Of a DNA stretch of 64,000 bases, positions 17,302 through 25,031 are shown in pieces. The stretch covers positions 111,744 to 175,743 of the forward strand of contig NZ_FWXX01000008.1 in assembly GCF_900176475.1 (NCBI RefSeq), written 5' to 3'. The translations under genes were made by a program, and so were the position numbers. Every line of letters begins with the position of its first letter. Positions within the stretch are counted from its first letter, which is position 1. The DNA comes from Tropicibacter naphthalenivorans. GTDB taxonomy: Bacteria; Pseudomonadota; Alphaproteobacteria; Rhodobacterales; Rhodobacteraceae. Under the pieces are notes generated by a model. It made no database searches. It was not told the DNA's origin and worked only from the letters and a program-made list of their open reading frames with translations.

Positions 17302-19467
17302 TTACGCCCCCAATAGGCCAGCCCCGCGGCACAGACCAGAGCACGCACGCCTGTGCCCATCATAGGCGGGGCTCAGCCCTTGGACGTGCCCAAAAAAGTC
17401 AACGGCCACAAGGCCCTGCCCCTTTGGGCGCACCAGAACCGGGTTGATTTCCGCCTCGGCCAAATCGGGGGTGCGCAGGATGGTATCGCCAAAGCGCAAG
17501 GCCGCGTCGATCAGCGCCTCACTGTCCGCAGGCGGCGTGCCGCGAAAGCCCTCCAGCACCGTCCACAGCTTGAGCCGCCGCAGGGCGCGCTCCACATCGG
17601 CGCGGGTGGCGGGCAGCGCCAGATAGGTGATGTCGCGGTACAGCTCGACCGCCACCCCGCCCGAACCGATGGACAGCAGCGGGCCGAAATCGGTGTTGCC
17701 CAGACAGGCCAGGACAACCTCGACGCCATCGGTGACCATCTCTTGGACCAGCACCGGCAGGCCCGGATTGTTCAAGATACGGCGAAACTCGGCGGCGTGG
17801 GCGTCGACCTCCTCTGGCGTCTGCACCCGCAGCTTGACCAGGCCCAGCTCTGTCTTGTGTTCGGCGGCGTCGGGCAAGACCTTGACCACCACGGGAAAGG
17901 TCAGCCCCGCGCAGGCCTCTGCCGCCGTTTGGCCCGGCTGGACCAGCGTCCAGTTGGCGGCAGGCACCCCGGCTTCGGTCAAATAGTCCATCATCTGGTC
18001 CCAGCTTTGCGGCACCGCCAGCGGCGTGCCTGTGGGCGCGGCGGCCACCTCTATCCCGGCAAAGCGGCGACGGTCATAAAGCCAGCGCAGCGCCCGCATG
18101 GTGTGGGACGGATCGTCGGAAATCAGGATGCCCGCCTCGTGGAACTCGGCCCGGATCTCGGGCGCGACCTTTTCCATGGCAAAGGTGATGATGATCGGCA
18201 GGCCGCTGTCCTTGGCCGCCTTTTTAAAGGCGTCGGCGTTGTCGGTGAGGTCTTTCATCCCCGACGAGGCGAACTGGATCACGATGGCTTCGGTGCGCGG
18301 CTCGGCGGCGAGAATGGCCAGCGTGTCGCGGAACAGGTTGGGGTACTGGCGGATTTGCCCGGTCAGATCGACGGGGTTCGCCTTGCGGGCAAATTCGGGC
18401 AGCGTGTCCTCTAGCTGGGCCATGGTGGTCGCGCCAAAGGTGCACATGGGCAGGCCGCGCTCGTCGCTGTGATCGGCCAGCAAAGCCCCCGCCCCGCCAG
18501 AGGAACTGAGCACCGCGATGCCGCCCAAGGGATCGCCCGAGACCCGCGGACCCGGCATAAAGGACAGGGTTTCGACCGCCGCCATAGCCTCGCCCAGGCT
18601 GTCGACCATGATGACGCCCGCCTGTTCCAGCACGTCCGTATAAATGGCGTGGGGCGAGGCGATCTTGCCGGTGTGCGAGGCTGTCACCTCTTGGCCAAAG
18701 GCAGAGCGGCCCGCCTTGAGCACCACGATCTGGATGCCGCGCTGGCGGGCGCGGGCGGCGATGGGCAACAGCCGCGCGGCATTGTCCAACCCTTCGAGGT
18801 ATAGCCCCACGACCCGCACGTCGTCCTGTTCGACCACCCAAGACAGCGCGTCCAGCGCATCCAGCGCATCCATGCAGGTCTCGTTGCCGACGCTGACCAC
18901 GTAGGAACAGCCCAAGCCGGTGCGTTGCAGATGCGCGCCGGACTGGCTGACGATGGCAATGGGCGCGTGGCGCAGGGTGCTCAGGCCAGAGGCGGCAGCG
19001 CCAAGGGTCAGCATGGTCTTGGCCTTGACCGACCAGACGCCCTGCCCGTTCGGCCCCAGCACATGCACCCCGTGTGTGTCGGCGGCGCGGCGCAGATCGC
19101 GGGCGAGCTCTTTGCCGCTGTCGATTTCCTCGAAGCCCGCAGAGTAGACGATGGCGCAGGTGATGCCCTTGGCCCCGCATTCCGCGATCAGGCCGGGGAC
19201 GGTGGCGGCAGGCGTGATGATCAGCGCCACGTCCGGCACTTCGGGCAGATCGGCGAGGGTCTTGTAGGCTTTGTGGCCTTCGACCTCCTCGGCGCTGGGG
19301 GACACCGGGTAGATGCGGCCCCGATAGCCGTGGTTGATGAGGATCTTGACGATGCGGTTGCGTGCGCCGGGTTTCGGGGACGCCCCCACGATGGCGACGC
19401 TTTGGGCGCGAAAGACCTTGTCGAGGGGCGGGATAGAGCTGTGGAGGGGCGCGGGATGCACGGTCAT
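17302..19467 (-). CDS. NDP-forming acyl-CoA synthetase (acetate-CoA ligase family)
   Basis: A 721-residue fusion of alpha and beta parts of the ADP-forming acyl-CoA synthetase superfamily, which makes acyl-CoA from acid, CoA and ATP in the cytoplasm. Order: CoA-binding domain (SVAIVGASPKPGARNRIVK, about 15-33), succinyl-CoA-ligase-like flavodoxin domains (GPNGQGVWS, SSSGGAGALLADH), then the ATP-grasp domain (FPVVVKVLPDAAEHKTELG, AEINPVLV). ATG 19467 is preceded by AAGAAGAC. Oddity: between SQSG and GLGCSYVVSVGNE only about six residues occur (AHLQRT) where relatives have about 13, suggesting a short in-frame deletion near 18930. The last 25 residues (after FFGHVQG) do not look family-like. 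A sigma-54 site lies upstream. Confidence 0.87.
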   Translation of the reverse strand: MTVHPAPLHSSIPPLDKVFRAQSVAIVGASPKPGARNRIVKILINHGYRGRIYPVSPSAEEVEGHKAYKTLADLPEVPDVALIITPAATVPGLIAECGAKGITCAIVYSAGFEEIDSGKELARDLRRAADTHGVHVLGPNGQGVWSVKAKTMLTLGAAASGLSTLRHAPIAIVSQSGAHLQRTGLGCSYVVSVGNETCMDALDALDALSWVVEQDDVRVVGLYLEGLDNAARLLPIAARARQRGIQIVVLKAGRSAFGQEVTASHTGKIASPHAIYTDVLEQAGVIMVDSLGEAMAAVETLSFMPGPRVSGDPLGGIAVLSSSGGAGALLADHSDERGLPMCTFGATTMAQLEDTLPEFARKANPVDLTGQIRQYPNLFRDTLAILAAEPRTEAIVIQFASSGMKDLTDNADAFKKAAKDSGLPIIITFAMEKVAPEIRAEFHEAGILISDDPSHTMRALRWLYDRRRFAGIEVAAAPTGTPLAVPQSWDQMMDYLTEAGVPAANWTLVQPGQTAAEACAGLTFPVVVKVLPDAAEHKTELGLVKLRVQTPEEVDAHAAEFRRILNNPGLPVLVQEMVTDGVEVVLACLGNTDFGPLLSIGSGGVAVELYRDITYLALPATRADVERALRRLKLWTVLEGFRGTPPADSEALIDAALRFGDTILRTPDLAEAEINPVLVRPKGQGLVAVDFFGHVQGLSPAYDGHRRACSGLCRGAGLLGA

Positions 19468-19523
19468 GGCTGTCTTCTTTCGGGTCTGCGATCGGCGCGT
19501 GTGGCCGGTTGCAGTGGCTTTTC

Positions 19524-19538
19524 GCAAATGCCGTGCCA
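19524..19538 (-). promoter_or_regulatory. Sigma-54 promoter for the synthetase-AbrB operon
   Basis: Minus strand TGGCACGGCATTTGC, a full consensus match with exact spacing. The expected start of transcription near 19512 gives a leader of about 45 bases to ATG 19467. Confidence 0.82.
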
Positions 19539-19576
19539 GTTCATTTATCGCCGCCGTGCTGAAATTGATGAGCCTT

Positions 19577-19586
19577 GCTCATGAGC
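19577..19586. promoter_or_regulatory. Palindrome upstream of the sigma-54 site
   Basis: GCTCATGAGC is a perfect 10-bp palindrome about 40-50 bp upstream of the sigma-54 site at 19524-19538; next to it is AGCGGTTTGG, the same word that is repeated three times between the divergent promoters at 39.7 kb. A candidate activator site, but short. Confidence 0.3.
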
Positions 19587-19685
19587 GGTTTGGTGCGATG
19601 CGCGCTTATCCCCGTGTGCGCATGAGGTAATCTGTTGTGACGCCAAAGGCTTGGGCCGGGGGCGCTACGGAGGGGGCAAAACGAC

Positions 19686-20075
19686 ATGTCACAGATGCAC
19701 TGGACCAAGAGCCAACTGGCCGCCTTTGCCCCGGCGGATGATTTCCACGTGGCGCCGTTTCGCGCCGAAGGCGTCACCTATGGCACGCCGACCTTTATCT
19801 GGTCGGTGGTGGTGCAGGGGCGGTTGTTCGTGCGGGCCTATAGCGGGGTCGGATCGTCGTGGTATCGCGCCGCTGTCGCCCAGGGCGCGGGGCGGATCGT
19901 GCTGACCGGGCGCAGCCTCAAGGTGGATTTCGCGCCGGTTGGGGGCGAGATTCTGGACGCGATCGACGAGGCTTACCGCGAGAAATACGCCTCCAGCCGG
20001 TATCTCAAGCCGATGATCTCCGAGCGCGCGCGGGCGGCGACGGTGGAGGTGACGCCGATTGATCCGTATCGATGA
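19686..20075 (+). CDS. DUF2255 family protein
   Basis: A 129-residue soluble protein matching DUF2255, related to the FMN-binding split-barrel group. Visible are the N-terminal HWTKSQLAAF, APFRAEGVTYGTPTFIWSVV, the strongly conserved YSGVGSSWYRAA, and GRIVLTGRSLKVDF. ATG 19686 has GGAGGG about ten bases upstream. Function unknown. It is divergent from the acyl-CoA synthetase operon and convergent with the reductase gene at 20183. Confidence 0.75.
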   Translation: MSQMHWTKSQLAAFAPADDFHVAPFRAEGVTYGTPTFIWSVVVQGRLFVRAYSGVGSSWYRAAVAQGAGRIVLTGRSLKVDFAPVGGEILDAIDEAYREKYASSRYLKPMISERARAATVEVTPIDPYR

Positions 20076-20125
20076 TTGTGCTGGCGCGCTGCCCTGTCGC
20101 TGGAGGTGGGGCAAATAAGGATGGA

Positions 20126-20181
20126 GGGGGCTCTGCCCCCGCTCCTGCGGAGCCCCCCGGGATATTTTGAAAGAGAAGAAG
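20126..20181 (+). repeat. Dispersed intergenic element, copy B (two hairpins plus tail)
   Basis: Hairpin 1 is GGGGGC-TCT-GCCCCC (20126-20140), hairpin 2 GCTCC-TGC-GGAGC (20141-20153), then CCCCC and the tail GGATATTT-TG-AAAGAGAAGAAG (20160-20181). It fills the gap between two convergent genes and may terminate transcription. Confidence 0.8.
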
Positions 20182-20182
20182 C

Positions 20183-20812
20183 CTAGAGTTTCGAGAAACG
20201 ATAGGTCAGTGCCGGCCCGCCCGGCTGGCCGTAGGCGAGGACGGCGGTGAACATGGCAAAGGGTTCGGCGTAGCGGCCCGTCGTCAGGCCGCCTGCGTCG
20301 AGGGGGGCGAAGCCGGCGTCTTTGATCAGGGTGGCGGCGGTGGCTTTGGCTTGCGGGCTGTTGCCGTACATCAGGGTTTGCGGCGCGGGGTTGGGTTTTT
20401 GCGCGCGCACGGGGGCGAAGCTTTCGGAGGGGTTGGTGTTGAAACAGCTGACCCACTGGGCCTGCGGGCGCAGTTTCGCGAGCTCTTCGGCGCCCGAGGT
20501 GGTGGGGCCAAGCACGAGGGTTTCGTTGGCCTCATCCAGCGGCACGCAGCAATTGAGGACGGTTTTGCCCGCAAGATCGCCCGCCTGGGTCAGCACGTCG
20601 TCGATGCGCGACCAGTGGACAGACAGCAGGATCGCATCGGCATTGGCGACGGCCTCTGCGACCGGGGCAGTGCTGCCGCCGGTTTCCTGTGCGAGGCGGT
20701 CGAGTTTGGCTTGGCTACGCGCATAGCTAAAGGTCATGTTGTGGCCTGCCTGCGCCCAAGCTCGGCCAATTGCGCCGCCCATCAGGCCCGATCCGAGAAT
20801 GGCAATCTGCAT
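20183..20812 (-). CDS. NAD(P)-binding reductase of the NpdG / F420-dependent reductase-like family
   Basis: A 209-residue Rossmann protein beginning IAILGSGLMGGAIGRAWAQAG (dinucleotide fold, about residues 3-23), with SYARSQAKL after strand 2 (NADP preference plausible) and ADAILLSVHW. The C-terminal part (CFNTNPSESF, LIKDAGFAPLDAGGL) is typical of coenzyme F420:NADP oxidoreductase-like proteins found in many bacteria, where the second substrate is usually unknown. ATG 20812 follows AAAGGACAG. The next gene downstream starts after copy B of the intergenic element, so this is probably a single-gene unit. Confidence 0.78.
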   Translation of the reverse strand: MQIAILGSGLMGGAIGRAWAQAGHNMTFSYARSQAKLDRLAQETGGSTAPVAEAVANADAILLSVHWSRIDDVLTQAGDLAGKTVLNCCVPLDEANETLVLGPTTSGAEELAKLRPQAQWVSCFNTNPSESFAPVRAQKPNPAPQTLMYGNSPQAKATAATLIKDAGFAPLDAGGLTTGRYAEPFAMFTAVLAYGQPGGPALTYRFSKL

Positions 20813-20878
20813 GTCTGTCCTTTGTTGTTCTGGTCACCGTGGGGTGGGACGCGCCGCGACAGCGCGCCCCGTCAGGGG

Positions 20879-21685
20879 TTACTGCGCGCGGTTGGCAAAG
20901 ACCTCTTTGGCGACCGGCATGGCCGAGAAGACCCGCGGCCAGCCCGCGTAAAAGGCCAGATGCGCCAGCATACCGCCCGCTTCGGTTTGGGTCAGACCAT
21001 TATCCATGGCGCGGTTGAGATGAAAGGTCATCTGTTCCGGCTGGCCCGCGGCGATCAGGCCCGCCACCGTCACGAGGCTGCGGTCGCGCGGGGCCAGATC
21101 GGGGCGCAGCCATAGGTCAAGAAAGAGCATCTCTTGGGTATAGTCCACCACGCCTTGGCTGACGTCGCCATAGGTGTTCTGGACCATGTTTTGGCGGGCG
21201 TCCTCTGCCTTTTGGTTCAGGGGCAGCAGGTCGGGGGACGCGCCGGGCAGGTCATCGGCGGACGCCCCGCGCGCGGCATAGACCGGGGCCATGGCCTGTG
21301 CGGCGGCGGTGGCATTGCCCCAACCGGTGTAAAAAGCCAGATGGGTGATCGTCTCGGACAACTCGGCCGGGGTGACACCAGCATCCAGCGCGAGGGCCGT
21401 GAATTCGCCAAGCTGCGCGCCTTCGCCCCGCGTCACCATCGCCGCAAAGGTCACCAGCGCGCGGTCGCGCATGGACAGGGTTTCGGCGTTCCAGACGGTG
21501 CCGAACAGCCCGTCGGTGATGTAGGCCATCAGCGCCGGGGCCACGGTGCCGACCTCTTGGGGGAGGGTCTGGGTCAGGTCCTGGGCGGTGGCGGTGGTGG
21601 TGGTGCCCATCAGGGCAATTGCAGAGGCAGCGATCTGGGTTTTCCTGGCAAAATCCTTTTGTGTTCGGGTGTTGCCAAGAGACAT
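20879..21685 (-). CDS. Exported carboxymuconolactone-decarboxylase-family protein
   Basis: A 268-residue protein with two CMD/AhpD-like helical repeats. The first is around residues 60-140 (SMRDRALVTFAAMVTRGEGAQ, ITHLAFYTGWGNATAAAQAM) and the second around 185-260 (APRDRSLVTVAGLIAAGQ, HLAFYAGWPRVFSAMP). No CxxC pair of the peroxidase type is seen, so a decarboxylase/lactonase-like or unknown role is more likely. The N-terminus (KTQIAASAIALMGTTTTATAQ) is a probable signal peptide, so it acts in the periplasm. Start uncertain: ATG 21685 lacks a clear ribosome-binding site and a GTG at 21727 is possible. It is divergent from a Tat-exported molybdenum hydroxylase, which suggests a shared periplasmic task. 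Confidence 0.78.
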   Translation of the reverse strand: MSLGNTRTQKDFARKTQIAASAIALMGTTTTATAQDLTQTLPQEVGTVAPALMAYITDGLFGTVWNAETLSMRDRALVTFAAMVTRGEGAQLGEFTALALDAGVTPAELSETITHLAFYTGWGNATAAAQAMAPVYAARGASADDLPGASPDLLPLNQKAEDARQNMVQNTYGDVSQGVVDYTQEMLFLDLWLRPDLAPRDRSLVTVAGLIAAGQPEQMTFHLNRAMDNGLTQTEAGGMLAHLAFYAGWPRVFSAMPVAKEVFANRAQ

Positions 21686-21893
21686 GGGGTCAAGCTGCAA
21701 AAGGTAAATGAAGTTTCTGTCCAGCACAGTGATGAACGGATTTCATCAATCACCGCGCTGTGAGCGGGCTTTCATGAAACCTCCTCATCTGAGCTATCAG
21801 GTACGAACCATTGTCCCGCCCACGCGTTGGCCCAACTGAAAAGGCAGATCGGCCCAAAGCGGGCTGCAACGCGAACAACGACAGGACATGCCA

Positions 21894-22340
21894 ATGGAAC
21901 TGACCGTCAATGGACAAACACACACCGTCGATGTGGACGAAGACACCCCTCTGCTGTGGGTGATCCGCGAAGAGCTGGGTCTGACCGGTACGAAATACGG
22001 CTGCGGGATCGCGCAATGTGGCGCCTGCACGGTGCTGGTCGATGGCGTGGCGACGCGGTCTTGCGTGACACCGGCGTCGGTCGTGGCGGGGCAGGACATC
22101 AAGACCATTGAGACGGTCGAAGAGACAGACGTTGGCAAGCGCGTGGTCGAGGCGTGGGTTGAAAACCAGGTGCCCCAGTGCGGCTATTGCCAGTCGGGTC
22201 AGGTCTTGGCGGCGACCGCGCTGCTGAGCGAGACGGCGCAGCCCTCTGACGAGGACATCGAATACGCCATGACCAACCTGTGCCGCTGCGGCACCTATAA
22301 CAAGATCCGCGCCGCCGTGCGCCAGGCGTCGGAGGCGTAA
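21894..22340 (+). CDS. (2Fe-2S) subunit of a molybdenum hydroxylase (IorA-like)
   Basis: A 148-residue small subunit of the xanthine oxidase family that carries electrons from the molybdenum centre. The plant-type cluster cysteines are in YGCGIAQCGACTVLVDG (about residues 38-54), and the second cluster is CGYCQSGQ with NLCRCGTY. I chose ATG 21894 over ATG 21888 because AGGA at 21883-21886 stands seven bases from the former and only one from the latter. The stop is three bases before the large-subunit start, so the pair is one operon. Known relatives include isoquinoline 1-oxidoreductase and periplasmic aldehyde oxidoreductases. Confidence 0.92.
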   Translation: MELTVNGQTHTVDVDEDTPLLWVIREELGLTGTKYGCGIAQCGACTVLVDGVATRSCVTPASVVAGQDIKTIETVEETDVGKRVVEAWVENQVPQCGYCQSGQVLAATALLSETAQPSDEDIEYAMTNLCRCGTYNKIRAAVRQASEA

Positions 22341-22343
22341 TCA

Positions 22344-24518
22344 ATGGGGATCATGGATATTTTGAACGCCGCACCTACCAATGTTTCGCGCCGGGGGTTC
22401 CTTGCGGGGGCGGGCTCGCTTGTCTTGGCGACCTCGCTGCCTGTGCGCCCCGCGCGCGGACAAGAGGCCAGCGACGCACCCGCCGTCCAAGCCTTTATGG
22501 AGCTGCGCGCCGATGGCACCGTCCTGCTGAAAAGCCCGTGGATCGAAGGCGGTCAGGGCGTCTACACCGCCATGGCGCAGATCGTGGGTGAGGAACTCGA
22601 CCTGTCGCCCGAGCACTTCGAGGTGGAAATCGCCCCGCCGGGTGGCCCCTTTGGCATCAACGGCGGCTTTCGGATCACCGGGGGCAGCGCCTCGACCCGT
22701 TCGTCCTATACCTTGATGCGGCGGCTGGGGGCCTCGGCTCGCGCCATGCTGATCGAGGCGGCAAGCGCGCAGTTGGGTATCCCTGCCGCTGATCTGACCA
22801 CCGAGCCGGGCGTGGTTGTGGCCCCCGATGGCACGCGCCTTGGCTATGGCGAACTGGCGTCGGCGGCGATGGACTTACCCGTACCGACCGATGTGCCGCT
22901 GCGCGACCCCGAAACCTTTCGCTATATCAAGGCCCCGACCCCGCGCATCGACGTGCGCGCCAAGTCGACGGGTCAGGCCAGCTACGCCATCGACGTGACG
23001 GTGGACGACATGCTGCTGGCGGCGATCCGCCATGCGCCGCGCCTTGGCCTCGCGCCCGACGCGGTGACCAACCTGTCCGAGATCGAGGCCATGCGCGGCG
23101 TGCACTCGGTGCACATGTTGGATGGCGCTGTCGCGGTGGTCGCGAACAAGTTCTGGCAGGCGCAAAAGGCGCTCGCCGCCGCCGACATCACATGGACCGA
23201 GGGACAGGCGAAATGGCCCATGCCGGCCGATTTTTCCTCCGCCAGGTTCCGCGACACGCTGGCAAAGGCCAGCGGAGAGGTCACGCCGGTGGAATCCAAC
23301 GGCGATGCCGCCAGCGCGCTGGACAGCGCCGAGACGGTGATCGAGGCCACCTATGATGCGCCCTTCGTCGTCCACGGCCAGCTTGAACCCCCTTCGGCCA
23401 CCGCCCGCATGAACGACGACGGCACGTTGGACCTGTGGCTCCCGAACCAAGCGCCCGAGCAATTCGTAGGCCGCGCCGCAGAGGTCGCCGGGATCGACGG
23501 CAGCCAAGTGCGCCTGCACTCGCAGATCCTTGGCGGGTTCTTTGGGCGGCACTTTTTGTACGAGACCGCCAACCCCTTTCCGCAGGCGATCAAGCTGGCG
23601 CAGGCCACGGGTCGCCCGGTCAAGCTGATCTGGTCGCGCGAAGAGGACTTCTTGCGCGATGCCCCCCGTCCACTCGGCCTTGCACGGTTCCGCGCGGCGG
23701 TTGGCCCCGATGGCCCCACGGCGCTGAACGTCGAAGTGGTCGGCGAAGGGCCGACGGGCCGCTGGTACAACGCCCCCGCAGGCCGCGATCCCTCTGCCAC
23801 CGAAGGCATCAGCGGCAAGCCCTACGCCATCGCCAACACGCAGATCGGCCAGCTGTACCTGCAAAACCCGGCGGTGATCGGCTATTGGCGCTCGGTCGGG
23901 CACTCCATGCACGACTTCATGTACGAAGGCTTTCTGGACGAGATCGCGCAGGCGGCGGGTCTGGACCCGTTCGAGATGCGCCTGAAAATGCTGGAAAACA
24001 GCCCGCGCCACCACACGCTGCTGCAACGGGTGGGCGATCTGTCGGGGGGTTGGCAACCCGGCCCCTACGCGGTGGACGGTGTGCAGCGCGCACGCGGGGT
24101 GGCCATGGCCTCGCCCTTTGGGTCCGAGGCGGCGACCATCGCCGAAGTCTCGCTCGATCTTGGCACGGTCAAGGTGCACAATATCTGGACGGCGATTGAC
24201 CCCGGCCAGATCGTCAACCCTGCGGTGATCGAGGCGCAGGTCCAGTCCGCCACCGCCCTTGGCGTGTCGCAGACGCTGGTCGAAGAGCTGGTGTATGAAA
24301 ACGGCGAGCCGACGGCGCGGAACTTTGACATGTATCCGATCCTGCGGCCCGACCAGATGCCCGACGTCCACGTCGAGATCGTCGAAAGCGGTGCCGAAAT
24401 GGGCGGCGTCGGTGAGCCGGGCCTGCCCACCGTTGGCCCCGCCATCGTCAACGCCGTGGCGCAGCTGACCGGAAGGCGCGTCCGCAGCCTGCCCTTGTCG
24501 AAACACGACTTTGGCTAA
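22344..24518 (+). CDS. Molybdopterin-binding subunit of a Tat-exported aldehyde/N-heterocycle oxidoreductase (IorB-like)
   Basis: A 724-residue large subunit without an FAD domain. Residues 15-20 (SRRGFL) plus the hydrophobic stretch form a twin-arginine signal, so the heterodimer folds in the cytoplasm and is exported. The protein has the duplicated molybdenum-binding layout of IorB/PaoC-like enzymes (GGQGVYTAMAQIVGEEL, GGFFGRHFLYE, GSEAATIAEVSLDL). GVGEPGLPTVGPAIVNA near residue 690 contains the catalytic glutamate of the family. It would oxidise an aldehyde or an N-heterocycle, passing electrons through the 2Fe-2S subunit to an acceptor; no c-type cytochrome or FAD subunit is adjacent. A good terminator follows. 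Confidence 0.9.
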   Translation: MGIMDILNAAPTNVSRRGFLAGAGSLVLATSLPVRPARGQEASDAPAVQAFMELRADGTVLLKSPWIEGGQGVYTAMAQIVGEELDLSPEHFEVEIAPPGGPFGINGGFRITGGSASTRSSYTLMRRLGASARAMLIEAASAQLGIPAADLTTEPGVVVAPDGTRLGYGELASAAMDLPVPTDVPLRDPETFRYIKAPTPRIDVRAKSTGQASYAIDVTVDDMLLAAIRHAPRLGLAPDAVTNLSEIEAMRGVHSVHMLDGAVAVVANKFWQAQKALAAADITWTEGQAKWPMPADFSSARFRDTLAKASGEVTPVESNGDAASALDSAETVIEATYDAPFVVHGQLEPPSATARMNDDGTLDLWLPNQAPEQFVGRAAEVAGIDGSQVRLHSQILGGFFGRHFLYETANPFPQAIKLAQATGRPVKLIWSREEDFLRDAPRPLGLARFRAAVGPDGPTALNVEVVGEGPTGRWYNAPAGRDPSATEGISGKPYAIANTQIGQLYLQNPAVIGYWRSVGHSMHDFMYEGFLDEIAQAAGLDPFEMRLKMLENSPRHHTLLQRVGDLSGGWQPGPYAVDGVQRARGVAMASPFGSEAATIAEVSLDLGTVKVHNIWTAIDPGQIVNPAVIEAQVQSATALGVSQTLVEELVYENGEPTARNFDMYPILRPDQMPDVHVEIVESGAEMGGVGEPGLPTVGPAIVNAVAQLTGRRVRSLPLSKHDFG

Positions 24519-24540
24519 GGTGCGCACACCGCTATGAGGA

Positions 24541-24565
24541 CGGGGGCCAGCGCGCCCCCGTTTTT
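24541..24565 (+). terminator. Intrinsic terminator after the molybdenum hydroxylase operon
   Basis: CGGGGGC and GCCCCCG pair around CAGCGC (24541-24560), followed at once by TTTTT. This is a textbook Rho-independent terminator 22 bases after the stop. Confidence 0.85.
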
Positions 24566-24593
24566 GCACGTCTGACCTGCGGGGAAGCCCCGG

Positions 24594-25028
24594 ATGAAAC
24601 CTATGATGAAACACCTGATGTTTGCCGCGCTCGCGCTGTTGCCCGCCGCGGCCCAAGCCCAAGCCCAAGAAGAGACCATGAAGATCACCTTTACCCTTGG
24701 CGATACCGTCCTGCCCGCCACGCTGGATGACACCCCCGCAGGGCGCGACTTTGCCGCGATGCTGCCCCTGACGCTGACCCTGTCGGACTACCACGGCATC
24801 GAAAAGGTCGCCGATCTGGGGCGCAAGCTGGACAGCACCGGGATGCCCGCCAGCTATACGCCAAAAGCGGGCGACATCACGCAATACGCCCCGTGGAAGA
24901 ACCTCGCGCTGTTCATCGCGCCCTTTTCCGACTCGCGCGGGCTGGTGCGGCTGGGGCAGTTTGACGGCGACTTTTCCGCGCTCAAAGCCAGTGGCGACAT
25001 TGACGTGACGATTGCCGTCGCGCCCTAA
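24594..25028 (+). CDS. Exported cyclophilin-like fold protein
   Basis: A 144-residue protein with an N-terminal signal peptide (MFAALALLPAAAQAQAQ, about residues 9-25) and a small cyclophilin-like beta-barrel domain: MKITFTLGDTVLPATLDDTP, AGRDFAAMLPLTLTLSDYHG, KVADLGRKL, and GDITQYAPWKNLALF. Family members are small secreted or cytosolic proteins of unknown biochemical role and are not proven prolyl isomerases. Start ATG 24594 is used; ATG 24603 or 24606 are alternatives. It follows the molybdenum hydroxylase terminator, so it is probably transcribed separately. It ends three bases before the convergent MFS gene. Confidence 0.78.
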   Translation: MKPMMKHLMFAALALLPAAAQAQAQEETMKITFTLGDTVLPATLDDTPAGRDFAAMLPLTLTLSDYHGIEKVADLGRKLDSTGMPASYTPKAGDITQYAPWKNLALFIAPFSDSRGLVRLGQFDGDFSALKASGDIDVTIAVAP

Positions 25029-25031
25029 GCC

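Noticed and set aside
19591..19605. Plus-strand sigma-54-like sequence TGGTGCGATGCGCGC before the DUF2255 gene
   Set aside because: Spacing fits but both boxes deviate (TGGTGC, GCGC); too weak to list among the promoters.
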